This document shows positions 9,449 to 17,672 of a stretch of 64,000 nt of DNA, one piece after another. The number at the start of each line of letters is the position of its first letter. The stretch's first letter is position 1. The notes beneath the pieces were generated by a model that did not search any database, was not told the DNA's origin, and worked only from the letters and a program-made list of their open reading frames with translations. The position numbers and the translations under genes are program-made. The stretch covers positions 62,001-126,000 of the forward strand of contig JADJAB010000003.1 of the NCBI GenBank assembly GCA_016704435.1, written 5' to 3'. The DNA is from Rhodobacter sp. Lineage in GTDB: Bacteria > Pseudomonadota > Alphaproteobacteria > Rhodobacterales > Rhodobacteraceae.

Positions 9449-9530
9449 CGCCGCCCCCCTTGCCTCACGCGGCCTTGCGGCCTAAACCCGGCTCCTGATA
9501 CCGCCCGCAACCCGTGTCAGGGGACCCAAG

Positions 9531-11011
9531 ATGCTTGACCTTTCCTACACCGCGCCCAAGCCCCAAGGTCATCGCGGGCGCAAGGCACGACTGGGAACTG
9601 GTGATCGGGATGGAGATCCACGCCCAGGTCGCTTCCAACGCCAAGCTGTTCTCCGGCGCCTCCACCACCTTCGGGGCAGAGCCGAATTCCAACGTCTCTT
9701 TCGTCGACTGCGCGATGCCCGGCATGCTGCCGGTGATCAACGAATTCTGCATCGAACAGGCGGTGCGCACCGGGCTGGGCCTGAAGGCGCGATCAACCTG
9801 ATGTCGGCCTTCGACCGCAAGAATTACTTCTACCCCGACCTGCCGCAGGGCTATCAGATCAGCCAGCTCTACCACCCGATCGTGGGCGAGGGCGAAGTGC
9901 TGGTCGAATTGTCGCCGGGCGTGGCGCGGCTGGTCCGGATCGAGCGTATCCACCTGGAACAGGACGCCGGCAAGTCGATCCACGACATCGACCCGAACCT
10001 TTCCTTCGTCGATTACAACCGCACCGGCGTGGCGCTGATGGAGATCGTCAGCCGCCCCGACCTGCGCGGCCCCGAAGAAGCCGCCGCCTACGTTACCAAG
10101 CTGCGCCAGATCCTGCGCTATCTCGGCACCTGCGACGGCGACATGGAGAAGGGCAACCTGCGCGCCGACGTCAACGTCTCGGTCCGAAAGCCGGTACCAG
10201 CCATCTCGGCACCCGCTGCGAGATCAAGAACATGAACTCGATCAGCTACATCGGTGACGCCATCGAGTACGAGGCGCGGCGCCAGATCGAGATCATCGAA
10301 GACGGCGGCAAGATCGACCAGGAAACCCGGCTGTTCGATCCCGACAAGGGCGAAACCCGGTCGATGCGCTCCAAGGAAGAGGCGCATGACTACCGCTATT
10401 TTCCTGACCCCGACCTGTTGCCGCTGGAGATCGAGCAGGCCTGGGTCGACGGCATCGCCGCAAGCATGCCCGAACTGCCCGACGCCAAGAAAGCCCGCTT
10501 CATGGCTGATTTCGGTCTGACCGACTATGACGCCTCGGTGCTGACCGCCGAACTGGACAGCGCCCGCTATTTCGACGAGGTGGCCAGGGGCCGCGACGGC
10601 AAGCTGGCCGCGAACTGGGTGATCAACGAGTTGTTCGGCCGGCTGAAGAAGGAAGGCCACGACATCACCGAAAGCCCGGTTTCAGCCGGGCAACTGGGCG
10701 GCATCGTCGATCTGATCTCGGCCGGCACCATCTCCGGCAAGATCGCCAAGGACCTGTTCGAGATCGTCTGGACCGAAGGCGGCGACCCTGCCCGGATCGT
10801 CGAGGCGCGGGGGATGAAGCAGGTCACCGATACCGGCGCGATCGAGGCCGCGGTGGACGAGATCATCGCCGCCAATCCCGACCAGGTCGAAAAGGCCCGC
10901 GCCAATGCCAAGCTGGTCGGCTGGTTCGTCGGCCAGGTGATGAAATCCACCGGCGGCAAGGCCAACCCGGCGGCGGTCAACGATCTGGTGGTGCGCAAGC
11001 TCGGCCTTTGA
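9531..11011 (+). CDS. gatB: Aspartyl/glutamyl-tRNA(Asn/Gln) amidotransferase subunit B, with three frameshifts
   Basis: GatB binds and orients misacylated tRNA in the GatCAB complex that makes Gln-tRNA (and Asn-tRNA) by transamidation. Family blocks are clear in pieces: WELVIGMEIHAQV, NVSFVDCAMPGMLPVINEFC, YFYPDLPQGYQISQL, DYNRTGVALMEIVS and YRYFPDPDLLPLEIE. They lie in different frames: an extra C in the C-run near 9560-9564 right after MLDLSYTAPKP, a missing base near 9799 (KA then INL), and a missing G near 10196 (VRKP then TSHLGTRCEIKN). With these corrected the protein has normal length. GatB is normally essential in this lineage, so sequencing error is more likely than a dead gene. Confidence 0.9.
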
Positions 11012-11028
11012 TCCGCACCCCGCGGCGG

Positions 11029-11349
11029 TCAGGTGTTGCGGCCGGCCTTTTCGACCAGGCCCGAGGTGCCGTCGCGGCGGTCGAGTTCGGCCAGAACATC
11101 GGCCAGCGCGACATCGCGCGATGCCAGCATGACCAACAGGTGAAACAGCACATCCGCTGCCTCGGCGGTCAGCTGTTCACGGTCGCCCCTGACCGCCTCG
11201 ATGATCGCTTCCACCGCTTCTTCACCAAACTTCTCGGCACATTTCTCCGGCCCCTTGGCCAGCAGCTTTGCCGTCCAGGAGGTGTCGGGATCGGCGCCCT
11301 TGCGGGCGGCGATGGTGGCGGCAAGGCGGTCGAGTGTGTGTTCGGGCAT
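11029..11349 (-). CDS. hisE: Phosphoribosyl-ATP pyrophosphatase
   Basis: Hydrolyses phosphoribosyl-ATP to phosphoribosyl-AMP, the second step of histidine synthesis. The 106-residue product begins MPEHTLDRLAATI and has the MazG-like acidic metal site: GPEKCAEKFGEEAVEAIIEA, then EAADVLFHLLVML. It lies 2 bp downstream of hisF on the same strand, so the two are surely co-transcribed. It is a stand-alone HisE rather than a HisIE fusion, usual for alphaproteobacteria. Confidence 0.95.
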   Translation of the reverse strand: MPEHTLDRLAATIAARKGADPDTSWTAKLLAKGPEKCAEKFGEEAVEAIIEAVRGDREQLTAEAADVLFHLLVMLASRDVALADVLAELDRRDGTSGLVEKAGRNT

Positions 11350-11351
11350 GG

Positions 11352-12115
11352 TCAGGTCAGCCTCATCGGAATGCCGGCGGCGGCCATATGGGCCTTGGCC
11401 TCGGCGATGGTGAAGGTGCCGAAATGGAAGATCGAGGCGGCAAGCACCGCAGAGGCATGGCCGATCGTCACGCCCTCGACCAGGTGGTCCAGCGTGCCGA
11501 CGCCGCCGCTGGCGATCACCGGAATGGTCACCGCGTCGGCGATGGCGCGGGTCAGGGCCAGATTGTAGCCACCCTTGGTGCCGTCGCGGTCCATGCTGGT
11601 CAGCAGGATTTCGCCCGCGCCCCTGGCGGCGACGGTCCGGGCGAATTCCACCGCGTCGATGCCGGTGGGCTTGCGACCGCCATGGGTGAAGATCTCCCAT
11701 TTTCCGGGGCTTACCGTCTTGGCGTCGATCGCCACCACGATGCATTGCGCGCCGAAGCGGTCGGCCGCCTCGGCCACCACATCGGGGTTGGCCACGGCGG
11801 CCGAGTTGAACGAAACCTTGTCGGCCCCCGCCAGCAACAGCGCCCGCACGTCATTGCGGCTGTGCGCACGCCGCCGCCCACGGTCAGCGGCATGAAGCAT
11901 TGCTCGGCGGTGCGGGTGACCAGATCAAACATGGTGCCGCGGTTTTCATGCGTCGCGTGGATGTCCAGAAAACACAGCTCGTCCGCGCCGGCCGCGTCAT
12001 AGGCCCGCGCCGCTTCGACCGGGTCGCCGGCATCCACGAGGTTGACGAAGTTCACGCCCTTGACCACGCGGCCATCGGCCACGTCGAGGCAGGGGATGAG
12101 GCGGGTCTTCAGCAT
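11352..12115 (-). CDS. hisF: Imidazole glycerol phosphate synthase cyclase subunit, one frameshift
   Basis: HisF is the barrel-shaped cyclase that, with HisH, makes imidazole glycerol phosphate and AICAR. The start at 12115 gives MLKTRLIPCLDVADGRVVKG, the canonical opening, and PLTVGGGVRT follows. The frame then breaks near 11855-11870 and continues as DVRALLLAGADKVSFNSAAV, then SGGVGTLDHLVEG, to the end. One base is missing. Both catalytic aspartates (LDVADGR and TSMDRDGTK) are present in the pieces. hisE follows 2 bp later. Upstream on the other strand lies an HNH gene instead of hisA directly. Confidence 0.92.
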
Positions 12116-12229
12116 GGCGCCTGAATGCCGCGCGTCGGGGGTAAAGGCAAGCGTCAAGCCGACGCCCGGCCTTGCGCCATGGCAAACAAGGCTATTGCCA
12201 AATCGGGGGCAGGCGGTTTCCTTCGGCGC

Positions 12230-13147
12230 ATGGTGAAGCTGATCCTCATGCACAAGGCCGACTCCATCTACGAGGACGAGCCGGATGTCGTCTATGATTT
12301 TCCAAAGGCCTACCTGAAGGCCATTCAGGACGGCGTCGGCGATTGGGCGATCTACTATGAGCCGGTCAAGGCCGGGCCGCGCGGCTATTTCGCGGTGGCC
12401 AAGGTGGCGCGCGTCATCCCCAAGCCGGGCGCTATGGGCCGCTTTCTGGCGCTGATCGAGCCGGGCAGCTACCTGCCTTTCGACCGCGAGGTGCCGCGTT
12501 TGCAGGAAGGCCGGCCCTTCGAGGCGGCATTGACCGCGCCGGATGGCAGCCCAAAATCCGGCGGTGCGCAACAACTCGCGGTGCGCCGCCTGCCGGATGC
12601 CGAATTCGCCGCGATCATCAGGCTGGGCCTGCCCGCTGATCTCGAGGCGGTCGAAGCCAGCCGCTACGACCCGGCCCGCGAGGTTGACGATGCCGCCGCC
12701 GTCTTTGAACGCCCGGTGATCGAACGCCTGACCAGCCGCCCCTACCGCGACGTCGCCTTTCGCCGAAAGGTGCGCGAGGCCTATGACTATCGCTGCGCCA
12801 TGTCTGGCCTGCGGTTGCGCAATGGGGGCGGGCGGCCCGAGGTGCAGGCCGCGCATGTCCGGCCGGTCGAACACAAGGGCAGCGACTCGGTCCGCAACGG
12901 GCTGGCGCTTTCGGGCACACTGCACTGGATGTTCGACCGCGGGCTGTTGTCGGTGGCCGACGACCAGAGCATTCTGGTGTCACGCAACAAGGTGCCGGCC
13001 GAGGTGGTGGACCGGCTGATCGTGCCGCAGGGCAAACTCTGCCTGCCGCATGACGCGCGGAACTGGCCGCACCCGGAAAACCTGCGCTGGCACCGCGAGA
13101 ACGTGTTCGGCCAGGTCAGTGTGGACGGCCCGGCCCCTTGGAGCTAG
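12230..13147 (+). CDS. HNH endonuclease family protein
   Basis: A 305-residue protein with a C-terminal HNH nuclease region: YDYRCAMSGLRLRNGGG, VQAAHVRPVEHKGSDSVRNG, then LSGTLHWMFDRGLLSVADD. These give the first histidine (AAHVRP), the asparagine (RNGLAL) and the last histidine (LHWMFD) of the fold. The N-terminal half (VYDFPKAYLKAIQDGVGDW, VKAGPRGYFAVAKV) resembles the domain found with such nucleases in restriction-like proteins. No methylase is adjacent, so a restriction role is not supported. ATG 12230 was chosen; 12179 and 12248 are alternatives. Its stop overlaps the hisA stop by 4 bp on the other strand, placing it inside the histidine region. Confidence 0.82.
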   Translation: MVKLILMHKADSIYEDEPDVVYDFPKAYLKAIQDGVGDWAIYYEPVKAGPRGYFAVAKVARVIPKPGAMGRFLALIEPGSYLPFDREVPRLQEGRPFEAALTAPDGSPKSGGAQQLAVRRLPDAEFAAIIRLGLPADLEAVEASRYDPAREVDDAAAVFERPVIERLTSRPYRDVAFRRKVREAYDYRCAMSGLRLRNGGGRPEVQAAHVRPVEHKGSDSVRNGLALSGTLHWMFDRGLLSVADDQSILVSRNKVPAEVVDRLIVPQGKLCLPHDARNWPHPENLRWHRENVFGQVSVDGPAPWS

Positions 13148-13863
13148 CCCTTCAAGGCCGCCAGCGCTGCCGCCAGATCAATGGCGCCGTCATAGAGCGC
13201 GCGGCCCGAGATGGCGCCGGCGATGACGCCGGTGGCTTGCAGGGCGGTCAGGTCCTCCATCCGGCTGACGCCGCCCGAGGCGATCACCGGGATCGAGACG
13301 GCGCGGGCCAGCGCCTCGGTGGCCTCGATGTTGGGGCCTTGCATGGCGCCGTCGCGGTCGATGTCGGTATAGATGATCGCGGCCACGCCGGCGTCCTCGA
13401 AGCTGCGGGCAAGGTCGGTGGCCTGCACCTCGGTCTCCTGCGCCCAGCCCTTGGTTGCCACCCGGCCCTTGCGGGCGTCGATGCCGACCGCGACCCGGCC
13501 GGGAAAGGCCTTGGCCGCCTGTCGCACCAGACCGGGGTCTTCGACCGCCACGGTGCCCAGGATCACGCGGGCCAGCCCCTTTTCCAGCCACATCGCGATT
13601 GTCGCCAGGTCGCGGATGCCGCCGCCCAGCTGGCAGGGCACCGACACGGCGGCCAGAATCGCCTCGACCGCCGCGGCATTGACCGGCGCGCCGGCAAAGG
13701 CGCCGTTCAGATCGACCAGATGCAGCCATTCGCAGCCCGCCTTCTGGAACTTCACCGCCTGCGCCGCCGGGTCGTCGCCGAAGACGGTCGCCGCCGCCAT
13801 CTCGCCGCGCAACAGGCGCACGCATTGGCCGTCCTTGAGGTCGATGGCGGGATAAAGGATCAT
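13144..13863 (-). CDS. hisA: ProFAR isomerase (phosphoribosylformimino-AICAR ribotide isomerase)
   Basis: HisA isomerises ProFAR to PRFAR in histidine synthesis. The 239-residue barrel begins MILYPAIDLKDGQCVRLLRG, with the catalytic aspartate in PAIDLKDG, then HLVDLNGAF, QLGGGIRD, IYTDIDRDGAMQGPN and IASGGVSRMEDL, all family blocks. The frame is intact. It converges with the HNH gene, sharing 4 bp at the 3' ends, and is about 1 kb upstream of hisF on the same strand. Confidence 0.96.
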   Translation of the reverse strand: MILYPAIDLKDGQCVRLLRGEMAAATVFGDDPAAQAVKFQKAGCEWLHLVDLNGAFAGAPVNAAAVEAILAAVSVPCQLGGGIRDLATIAMWLEKGLARVILGTVAVEDPGLVRQAAKAFPGRVAVGIDARKGRVATKGWAQETEVQATDLARSFEDAGVAAIIYTDIDRDGAMQGPNIEATEALARAVSIPVIASGGVSRMEDLTALQATGVIAGAISGRALYDGAIDLAAALAALKG

Positions 13864-14009
13864 GGCGCGGCCCCTTTTGCTGCGGCCCGTCCCATGCCAT
13901 GCGGGGGGCCGGATGAAAAGACCGAAGGCGCGGACCCAACGTCACGCTTGATCGCAGCGCCGGCTGGCGCAAATGATTGCGTCAGAGCACTCTGGGAGGA
14001 GGAACCCCG

Positions 14010-14399
14010 ATGAAGACCCTGGCACTTGCGGCCCTGCTGGCCGTTCTTGGCACTGCCGCCCTGGCCGACCCGGTGGAGGGCATGTGGAAAACCAAACCCG
14101 ACGACAACGGCAACTTCGGCCATGTCCGGATCAAGCCCTGCGGGCCGGCCTTCTGTGGCACCCTGGTCACGGCCTTCGACGGCTCGGGCAAGGAAATCGA
14201 CAGCCCCAACATCGGCCGCAAGATCGTCTGGGACATGGTGGCCTATGCCGACGGCCTGTATGACGACGGCAAGATCTACTCGCCCGACCGCGACAAGACC
14301 TATAACGCCGACATGACGCTGTCGGGCAACAGCCTGTCGGTGCGCGGCTGCGTGCTGGGCATCTGCCGTGACGGCGGCACCTGGAAGCGGGTGAAGTAA
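14010..14399 (+). CDS. DUF2147 domain secreted protein
   Basis: A 129-residue protein with a cleavable signal peptide (MKTLALAALLAVLGTAALA, cut before DPVEG). The mature part reads VEGMWKTKPDDNGNFGHV, then GPAFCGTLVTAFDG, KIYSPDRDKTYNADM and SGNSLSVRGCVLGICRDGGTWKR, the hallmark of DUF2147 small beta-barrel exported proteins. Two cysteine pairs (KPCGPAFC and RGCVLGIC) could form disulfides. Start ATG 14010 follows GGGAGGAGG. Function unknown; the protein is probably periplasmic. The next gene lies 62 bp downstream on the same strand. Confidence 0.88.
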   Translation: MKTLALAALLAVLGTAALADPVEGMWKTKPDDNGNFGHVRIKPCGPAFCGTLVTAFDGSGKEIDSPNIGRKIVWDMVAYADGLYDDGKIYSPDRDKTYNADMTLSGNSLSVRGCVLGICRDGGTWKRVK

Positions 14400-14461
14400 C
14401 CGCAGGCTTCGGGTCGCGCCGTCGCCCGCGGGCTGTTACGCCCGTGGCAAAGGAGACCGCG

Positions 14462-15367
14462 ATGACCCGCACCGACTGGACCCTGCTTTTGACCCTCTCC
14501 GTCCTGTGGGGAGGGTCCTTCCTGTTCGTCGAGATCGCCCTGAGCGGCCTTCCCGCGCTGACCATCGTGCTGGGAAGGGTCGGGCTGGCGGCACTTGTGC
14601 TGGGCGCGGTGCTGGCCTTGCGCGGGGTGGCTCTGCCGCGCCGGGCCTGGGGGGCGGTGCTGGTGATGGGGTTTCTGAACAACGTCGTGCCCTTTACCCT
14701 GTTCGTGCTGGCACAAGGGCGCATCGACGGGGCGCTGGCCGCCATCGTCAATGCCACGATGCCACTGTGGACGGTGATCGTGGCGCATCTCTTCACCACG
14801 GACGAGCGGATCACCCCGGCCAAGGCGGCGGCGCTGGGGCTTGGCTTCGGCGGCGTGGTGGTGATGGCCGGCGGCGCTGCCGGGGGCGAGGCGCTGGCGA
14901 TCCTGTTCTGCCTGGGGGCCGCACTGTCCTACGGCTTTGCAGGGGTCTGGGGGCGCCGCTTCCGCCGGATGGGCGTGCTGCCGCTGGCGACCGCCTTCGG
15001 CACGGTCGCCGCGTCCAGCCTGCTGCTGCTGCCGCTGGTGGTGATCGTGGACCGGCCCTGGGCGATGGCCTGGCCGGGGCAGGGGCCGTTGTGGGCAGTG
15101 GCGGGCCTGGCGCTGCTGTCCACCGCGCTGGCCTATCTGATCTACTTCCGCCTCCTGGCCAGTGCCGGGGCCACCAACCTGTCGCTGGTGACCTTCCTGA
15201 TCCCGGTCAGCGCGGTGGCGATGGGCGTGGTGTTTCTGGGCGAGACGGTTCTGCCCCGCCATCTGTTCGGCTTCGCGCTGATCGTGGCGGGTCTTCTGGC
15301 AATGGATGGGAGGGTGCTGAGATGGGCAAACCCGCGAATGGCAAGGCAGGGGCGGGCCGCGAAGTAA
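14462..15367 (+). CDS. EamA/DMT-family membrane transporter
   Basis: A 301-residue inner-membrane protein with about ten hydrophobic segments in two EamA repeats, as in drug/metabolite transporters. The first repeat opens LLLTLSVLWGGSFLFVEIAL; the second ends FLIPVSAVAMGVVFLGETVLP, the typical EamA motif. ATG 14462 is preceded at 7 bp by AAAGGAG, a strong ribosome site. Substrate unknown. Its last 46 bases overlap the next gene. Confidence 0.88.
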   Translation: MTRTDWTLLLTLSVLWGGSFLFVEIALSGLPALTIVLGRVGLAALVLGAVLALRGVALPRRAWGAVLVMGFLNNVVPFTLFVLAQGRIDGALAAIVNATMPLWTVIVAHLFTTDERITPAKAAALGLGFGGVVVMAGGAAGGEALAILFCLGAALSYGFAGVWGRRFRRMGVLPLATAFGTVAASSLLLLPLVVIVDRPWAMAWPGQGPLWAVAGLALLSTALAYLIYFRLLASAGATNLSLVTFLIPVSAVAMGVVFLGETVLPRHLFGFALIVAGLLAMDGRVLRWANPRMARQGRAAK

Positions 15368-15561
15368 CGCAAGCCGAATGGGCCGCGCATGAAGCGCGCC
15401 AGCCGACAGGACTGGTCTGGGCCGTGGTGACGACAGGCATCCATTGCCGCGACGGCTGCCCCGGTCGTCCGCTGCAAAGGAATACCCGTGCCTTCGCCAC
15501 AAGGGCCGAGGCCGAGGCGGCGGGCTTTCGCGCCTGCAAGCGCTGCGGAGGCGGCGGCTGA
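15322..15561 (+). CDS. Stand-alone Ada-type zinc-binding domain protein
   Basis: A 79-residue protein matching only the N-terminal methyl-phosphotriester-accepting domain of Ada. The signature is VVTTGIHCRDGCPGRPLQRN, then FATRAEAEAAGFRACKRC, giving the four cysteines (CRDGC and CKRC) that bind zinc and include the methyl acceptor. In normal Ada this is followed by AraC-like and methyltransferase domains, absent here. The gene overlaps the transporter gene by 46 bp in another frame and ends in a CGGGG tail. It may be a methylation sensor or a remnant; single-domain versions exist in databases under the name Ada metal-binding domain protein. Confidence 0.8.
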   Translation: MGKPANGKAGAGREVTQAEWAAHEARQPTGLVWAVVTTGIHCRDGCPGRPLQRNTRAFATRAEAEAAGFRACKRCGGGG

Positions 15562-15624
15562 CCGCCAATCACGCCAGCCACCCCCCCGGTTGACGCAAGA
15601 CCGCCCAGGGCGCAGGCTTTGCCC

Positions 15625-16053
15625 ATGCGCCCCGAGGCCATCCTGGAATCCGCCCTCTACGCCGCTGACCTGGACGCGGCGCGGGCGTTCTATGGCGGGT
15701 TTCTGGGGCTGGAAGAGATCGGCCATCAACCGGGCCGCCATGTCTTTTTCCGCGTCGGCGCAGGTATCCTGCTGGTCTTCAACCCAACCGCCACCGAAAT
15801 CAGCGACCCGACCGCCCGCCTGCCCGTCCCCGGCCATGGCGCGCGCGGGCCGGGGCACCTGTGCTTTGCCGCCAGCCGGGCAGAGATCGCGCAATGGCGC
15901 GACCGTCTGACCGCCGCCGGCATCGCCATCGAGGCCGAGTTCGACTGGCCCGAAGGCGCCCGCTCGCTTTACTTTCGCGATCCGGCAGGCAATTCGCTGG
16001 AATTCGCCGAACCGAGGTTGTGGGCCTGGCAGGCCACCCGGATACAGCCCTAG
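15625..16053 (+). CDS. VOC family (glyoxalase/bleomycin-resistance-like) protein
   Basis: A 142-residue single vicinal-oxygen-chelate protein. Visible are ESALYAADLDAARAFYGGFLGLEE at the start, GARGPGHLCFAASRAEIAQW (metal-ligand histidine in GHLCF) and SLYFRDPAGNSLEFAEPRLW at the end (glutamate ligand in LEFAE). Start is ATG 15625. The gene converges with hisH, overlapping it by 4 bases at the stop codons. Substrate unknown. Confidence 0.86.
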   Translation: MRPEAILESALYAADLDAARAFYGGFLGLEEIGHQPGRHVFFRVGAGILLVFNPTATEISDPTARLPVPGHGARGPGHLCFAASRAEIAQWRDRLTAAGIAIEAEFDWPEGARSLYFRDPAGNSLEFAEPRLWAWQATRIQP

Positions 16054-16691
16054 GGACGCCAGCGCAGGAAATTTCCGATCAGCCGCAGGCCCAGGGCCTG
16101 GCTTTTCTCGGGGTGGAACTGGGTGCCGACGATAGTGTCGCGGCCAATGATGGCGGTGACCGGGCCGCCATAGTCGCAATGCGCCAAGAGATGCGCTGGG
16201 TCGGCGACGCGGAACTGGTAGGAATGCACGAAATAGGCATGATCGCCGGTCGCCAGCCCCTCCAGCACCGGATGCGGCCGGTCGATCACCAGGTCGTTCC
16301 AGCCCATATGCGGCACCTTCAGCGCGGGGTCCTCAGGGGTGATCCGCACCACCTCGCCGCCAATCCAGCCAAAGCCTTCGGTGTCCTCGTATTCGCGCCC
16401 CCAGGAGGCCAGCATCTGCATGCCGACGCAGATGCCAAGAAAGGGCTTGGCGCGGACCTGCACTGCCTCTTCGATCGCCTGGGAAAGCCCGCCATAAGCG
16501 CCGAGCGCCCGGCGGCAAGCCGGAAAGGCGCCGTCGCCGGGCAGCACGATGCGGTCGGCGCGCGCCACATCCTCGGGGCGCGACGAGACCAGAACCTCGC
16601 CCGCACCAACCTCCAGCGCCATGCGTTGAAAGGCCTTTTCGGCAGAATGCAGGTTGCCGCTGTCGTAGTCGACCAGAACCGTCAGGCCCAA
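16050..16691 (-). CDS. hisH: Imidazole glycerol phosphate synthase glutaminase subunit
   Basis: HisH is the class I glutaminase that feeds ammonia to HisF. The 213-residue product has LVDYDSGNLHSAEKAFQRM, LPGDGAFPACRRAL, the nucleophile elbow FLGICVGMQMLAS and the His-Glu pair TQFHPEKSQALGLRLIGNFL. The only visible start in frame is TTG at 16691, because an in-frame TGA lies immediately upstream. This is odd for the family, where ATG is usual, so an upstream indel that removed the true start is possible. It lies 75 bp after hisB and is surely in the same operon. Confidence 0.93.
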   Translation of the reverse strand: MGLTVLVDYDSGNLHSAEKAFQRMALEVGAGEVLVSSRPEDVARADRIVLPGDGAFPACRRALGAYGGLSQAIEEAVQVRAKPFLGICVGMQMLASWGREYEDTEGFGWIGGEVVRITPEDPALKVPHMGWNDLVIDRPHPVLEGLATGDHAYFVHSYQFRVADPAHLLAHCDYGGPVTAIIGRDTIVGTQFHPEKSQALGLRLIGNFLRWRP

Positions 16692-16710
16692 CGCTCAGAC
16701 CTGCAGGTAA

Positions 16711-16752
16711 GGCGAGAATTCTCGAAGTTTCTCGCAGATTTCTTCTAAGAAA
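16711..16752. repeat. Hairpin-containing intergenic element, copy 1
   Basis: Between hisB and hisH. A hairpin of 7 bp (GCGAGAA at 16712-16718 with TTCTCGC at 16729-16735) is followed by AGATTTCTTCTAAGAAA. The block from 16715 matches 26723-26760 at about 27 of 38 positions, including AGAATTCTCG and GCAGATT, while the hairpin arms differ but still pair. Role unknown. Confidence 0.55.
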
Positions 16753-16766
16753 GCTGGCCCGCCCCC

Positions 16767-17354
16767 TCACAGCGCGCCCTTCGTCGAGGGAAGGGCACCG
16801 CCCAGCCGCGGGTCGGGTTCCACCGCCTCGCGCAGGGCCCGGGCCACCGCCTTGAAACAGGCCTCGGCGATGTGGTGGCTGTTCAGCCCGTGGATCAGGT
16901 CGACGTGCAGGGTGATGCCGCCATGGGTTGCCAGCGCCTGAAAGAATTCGCGCACCAGTTCGGTGTCGAAGGCACCGATCTTGCCCGTCGGGAAGGGCAG
17001 GTTCCAGATCAGAAAGGGCCGCGCCGAAAGGTCCAGCGCGCAAGCCACCTGCGCATCGTCCATCGCCAGCCGGAAATGGCCATAGCGCCGGATGCCCGCC
17101 TTGTCGCCCAGGGCGCGCGCCAGCGCCTGACCCAGCGCAATGCCGACATCCTCGACCGTGTGGTGATCGTCAATATGCGTATCGCCCTTGGCGCGGACCG
17201 CGATGTCGATCAGGCTGTGCCGCGCCAGCTGGTCCAGCATGTGGTCGAAGAAGCCGACGCCGGTCTGGCAGTCGTAGCTGCCGGTTCCGTCCAGGTCGAC
17301 TTCCGCAGAAATCTCGGTCTCGGCGGTCTTGCGGGTGATCTTTGCCTTGCGCAT
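16767..17354 (-). CDS. hisB: Imidazoleglycerol-phosphate dehydratase
   Basis: HisB dehydrates imidazole glycerol phosphate in a manganese-dependent reaction. The 195-residue length fits the monofunctional form. Metal motifs are FFDHMLDQLARHS, HIDDHHTVEDVGIALGQAL and GLNSHHIAEACFKA, each with its paired histidines. I chose ATG 17354 (MRKAKITRKTAETEISAEV). It heads the hisB-hisH pair; tRNA-Gly and its terminator lie just upstream on the same strand. Confidence 0.96.
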   Translation of the reverse strand: MRKAKITRKTAETEISAEVDLDGTGSYDCQTGVGFFDHMLDQLARHSLIDIAVRAKGDTHIDDHHTVEDVGIALGQALARALGDKAGIRRYGHFRLAMDDAQVACALDLSARPFLIWNLPFPTGKIGAFDTELVREFFQALATHGGITLHVDLIHGLNSHHIAEACFKAVARALREAVEPDPRLGGALPSTKGAL

Positions 17355-17425
17355 CGGTGCCTCCGGCGGGGTTCCCCGGTGCAGTAAACCGTCGGGCCAC
17401 ATCGGGCAAGGGTCCGAGAACGCGA

Positions 17426-17449
17426 AAGGGCGCCCGCAAAGGCGCCCTT
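17426..17449 (-). terminator. Hairpin terminator after tRNA-Gly
   Basis: A perfect 9-bp stem (AAGGGCGCC at 17426-17434, GGCGCCCTT at 17441-17449) with a 6-base loop, 13 bases past the tRNA-Gly 3' end on the minus strand, followed by TTTCGCG. Likely ends the tRNA transcript before hisB. Confidence 0.65.
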
Positions 17450-17462
17450 CGGCTGGTCCGAC

Positions 17463-17537
17463 TGGAGCGGGCGATGAGATTCGAACTCACGACCCTAACC
17501 TTGGCAAGGTTATGCTCTACCCCTGAGCTACGCCCGC
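17463..17537 (-). tRNA. tRNA-Gly(GCC)
   Basis: On the minus strand the acceptor GCGGGCG pairs with CGCCCGC, with encoded CCA at 17463-17465. The anticodon arm reads AACCTTGCCAAGGTT, giving anticodon GCC, and the T-arm holds GTTCGAATC. The 75-nt cloverleaf closes fully. It is the dominant glycine isoacceptor expected in a GC-rich genome. Confidence 0.97.
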
Positions 17538-17672
17538 GCCGGTTGGACGAGGGGTGATGTATTGGGTCACGCGCAGCCTTGCAAGAGGCAATGCGTGGGC
17601 TTGGCGATCTTTTTCATCCCGCGAATCCGCTCCGCTGGTCTGCGGGCAAACTGGGAACGGGGCGTCGACGCG

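Noticed and set aside
12230..13147. HNH gene as part of a restriction-modification system
   Set aside because: No methyltransferase or specificity gene within several kilobases; neighbours are histidine genes.
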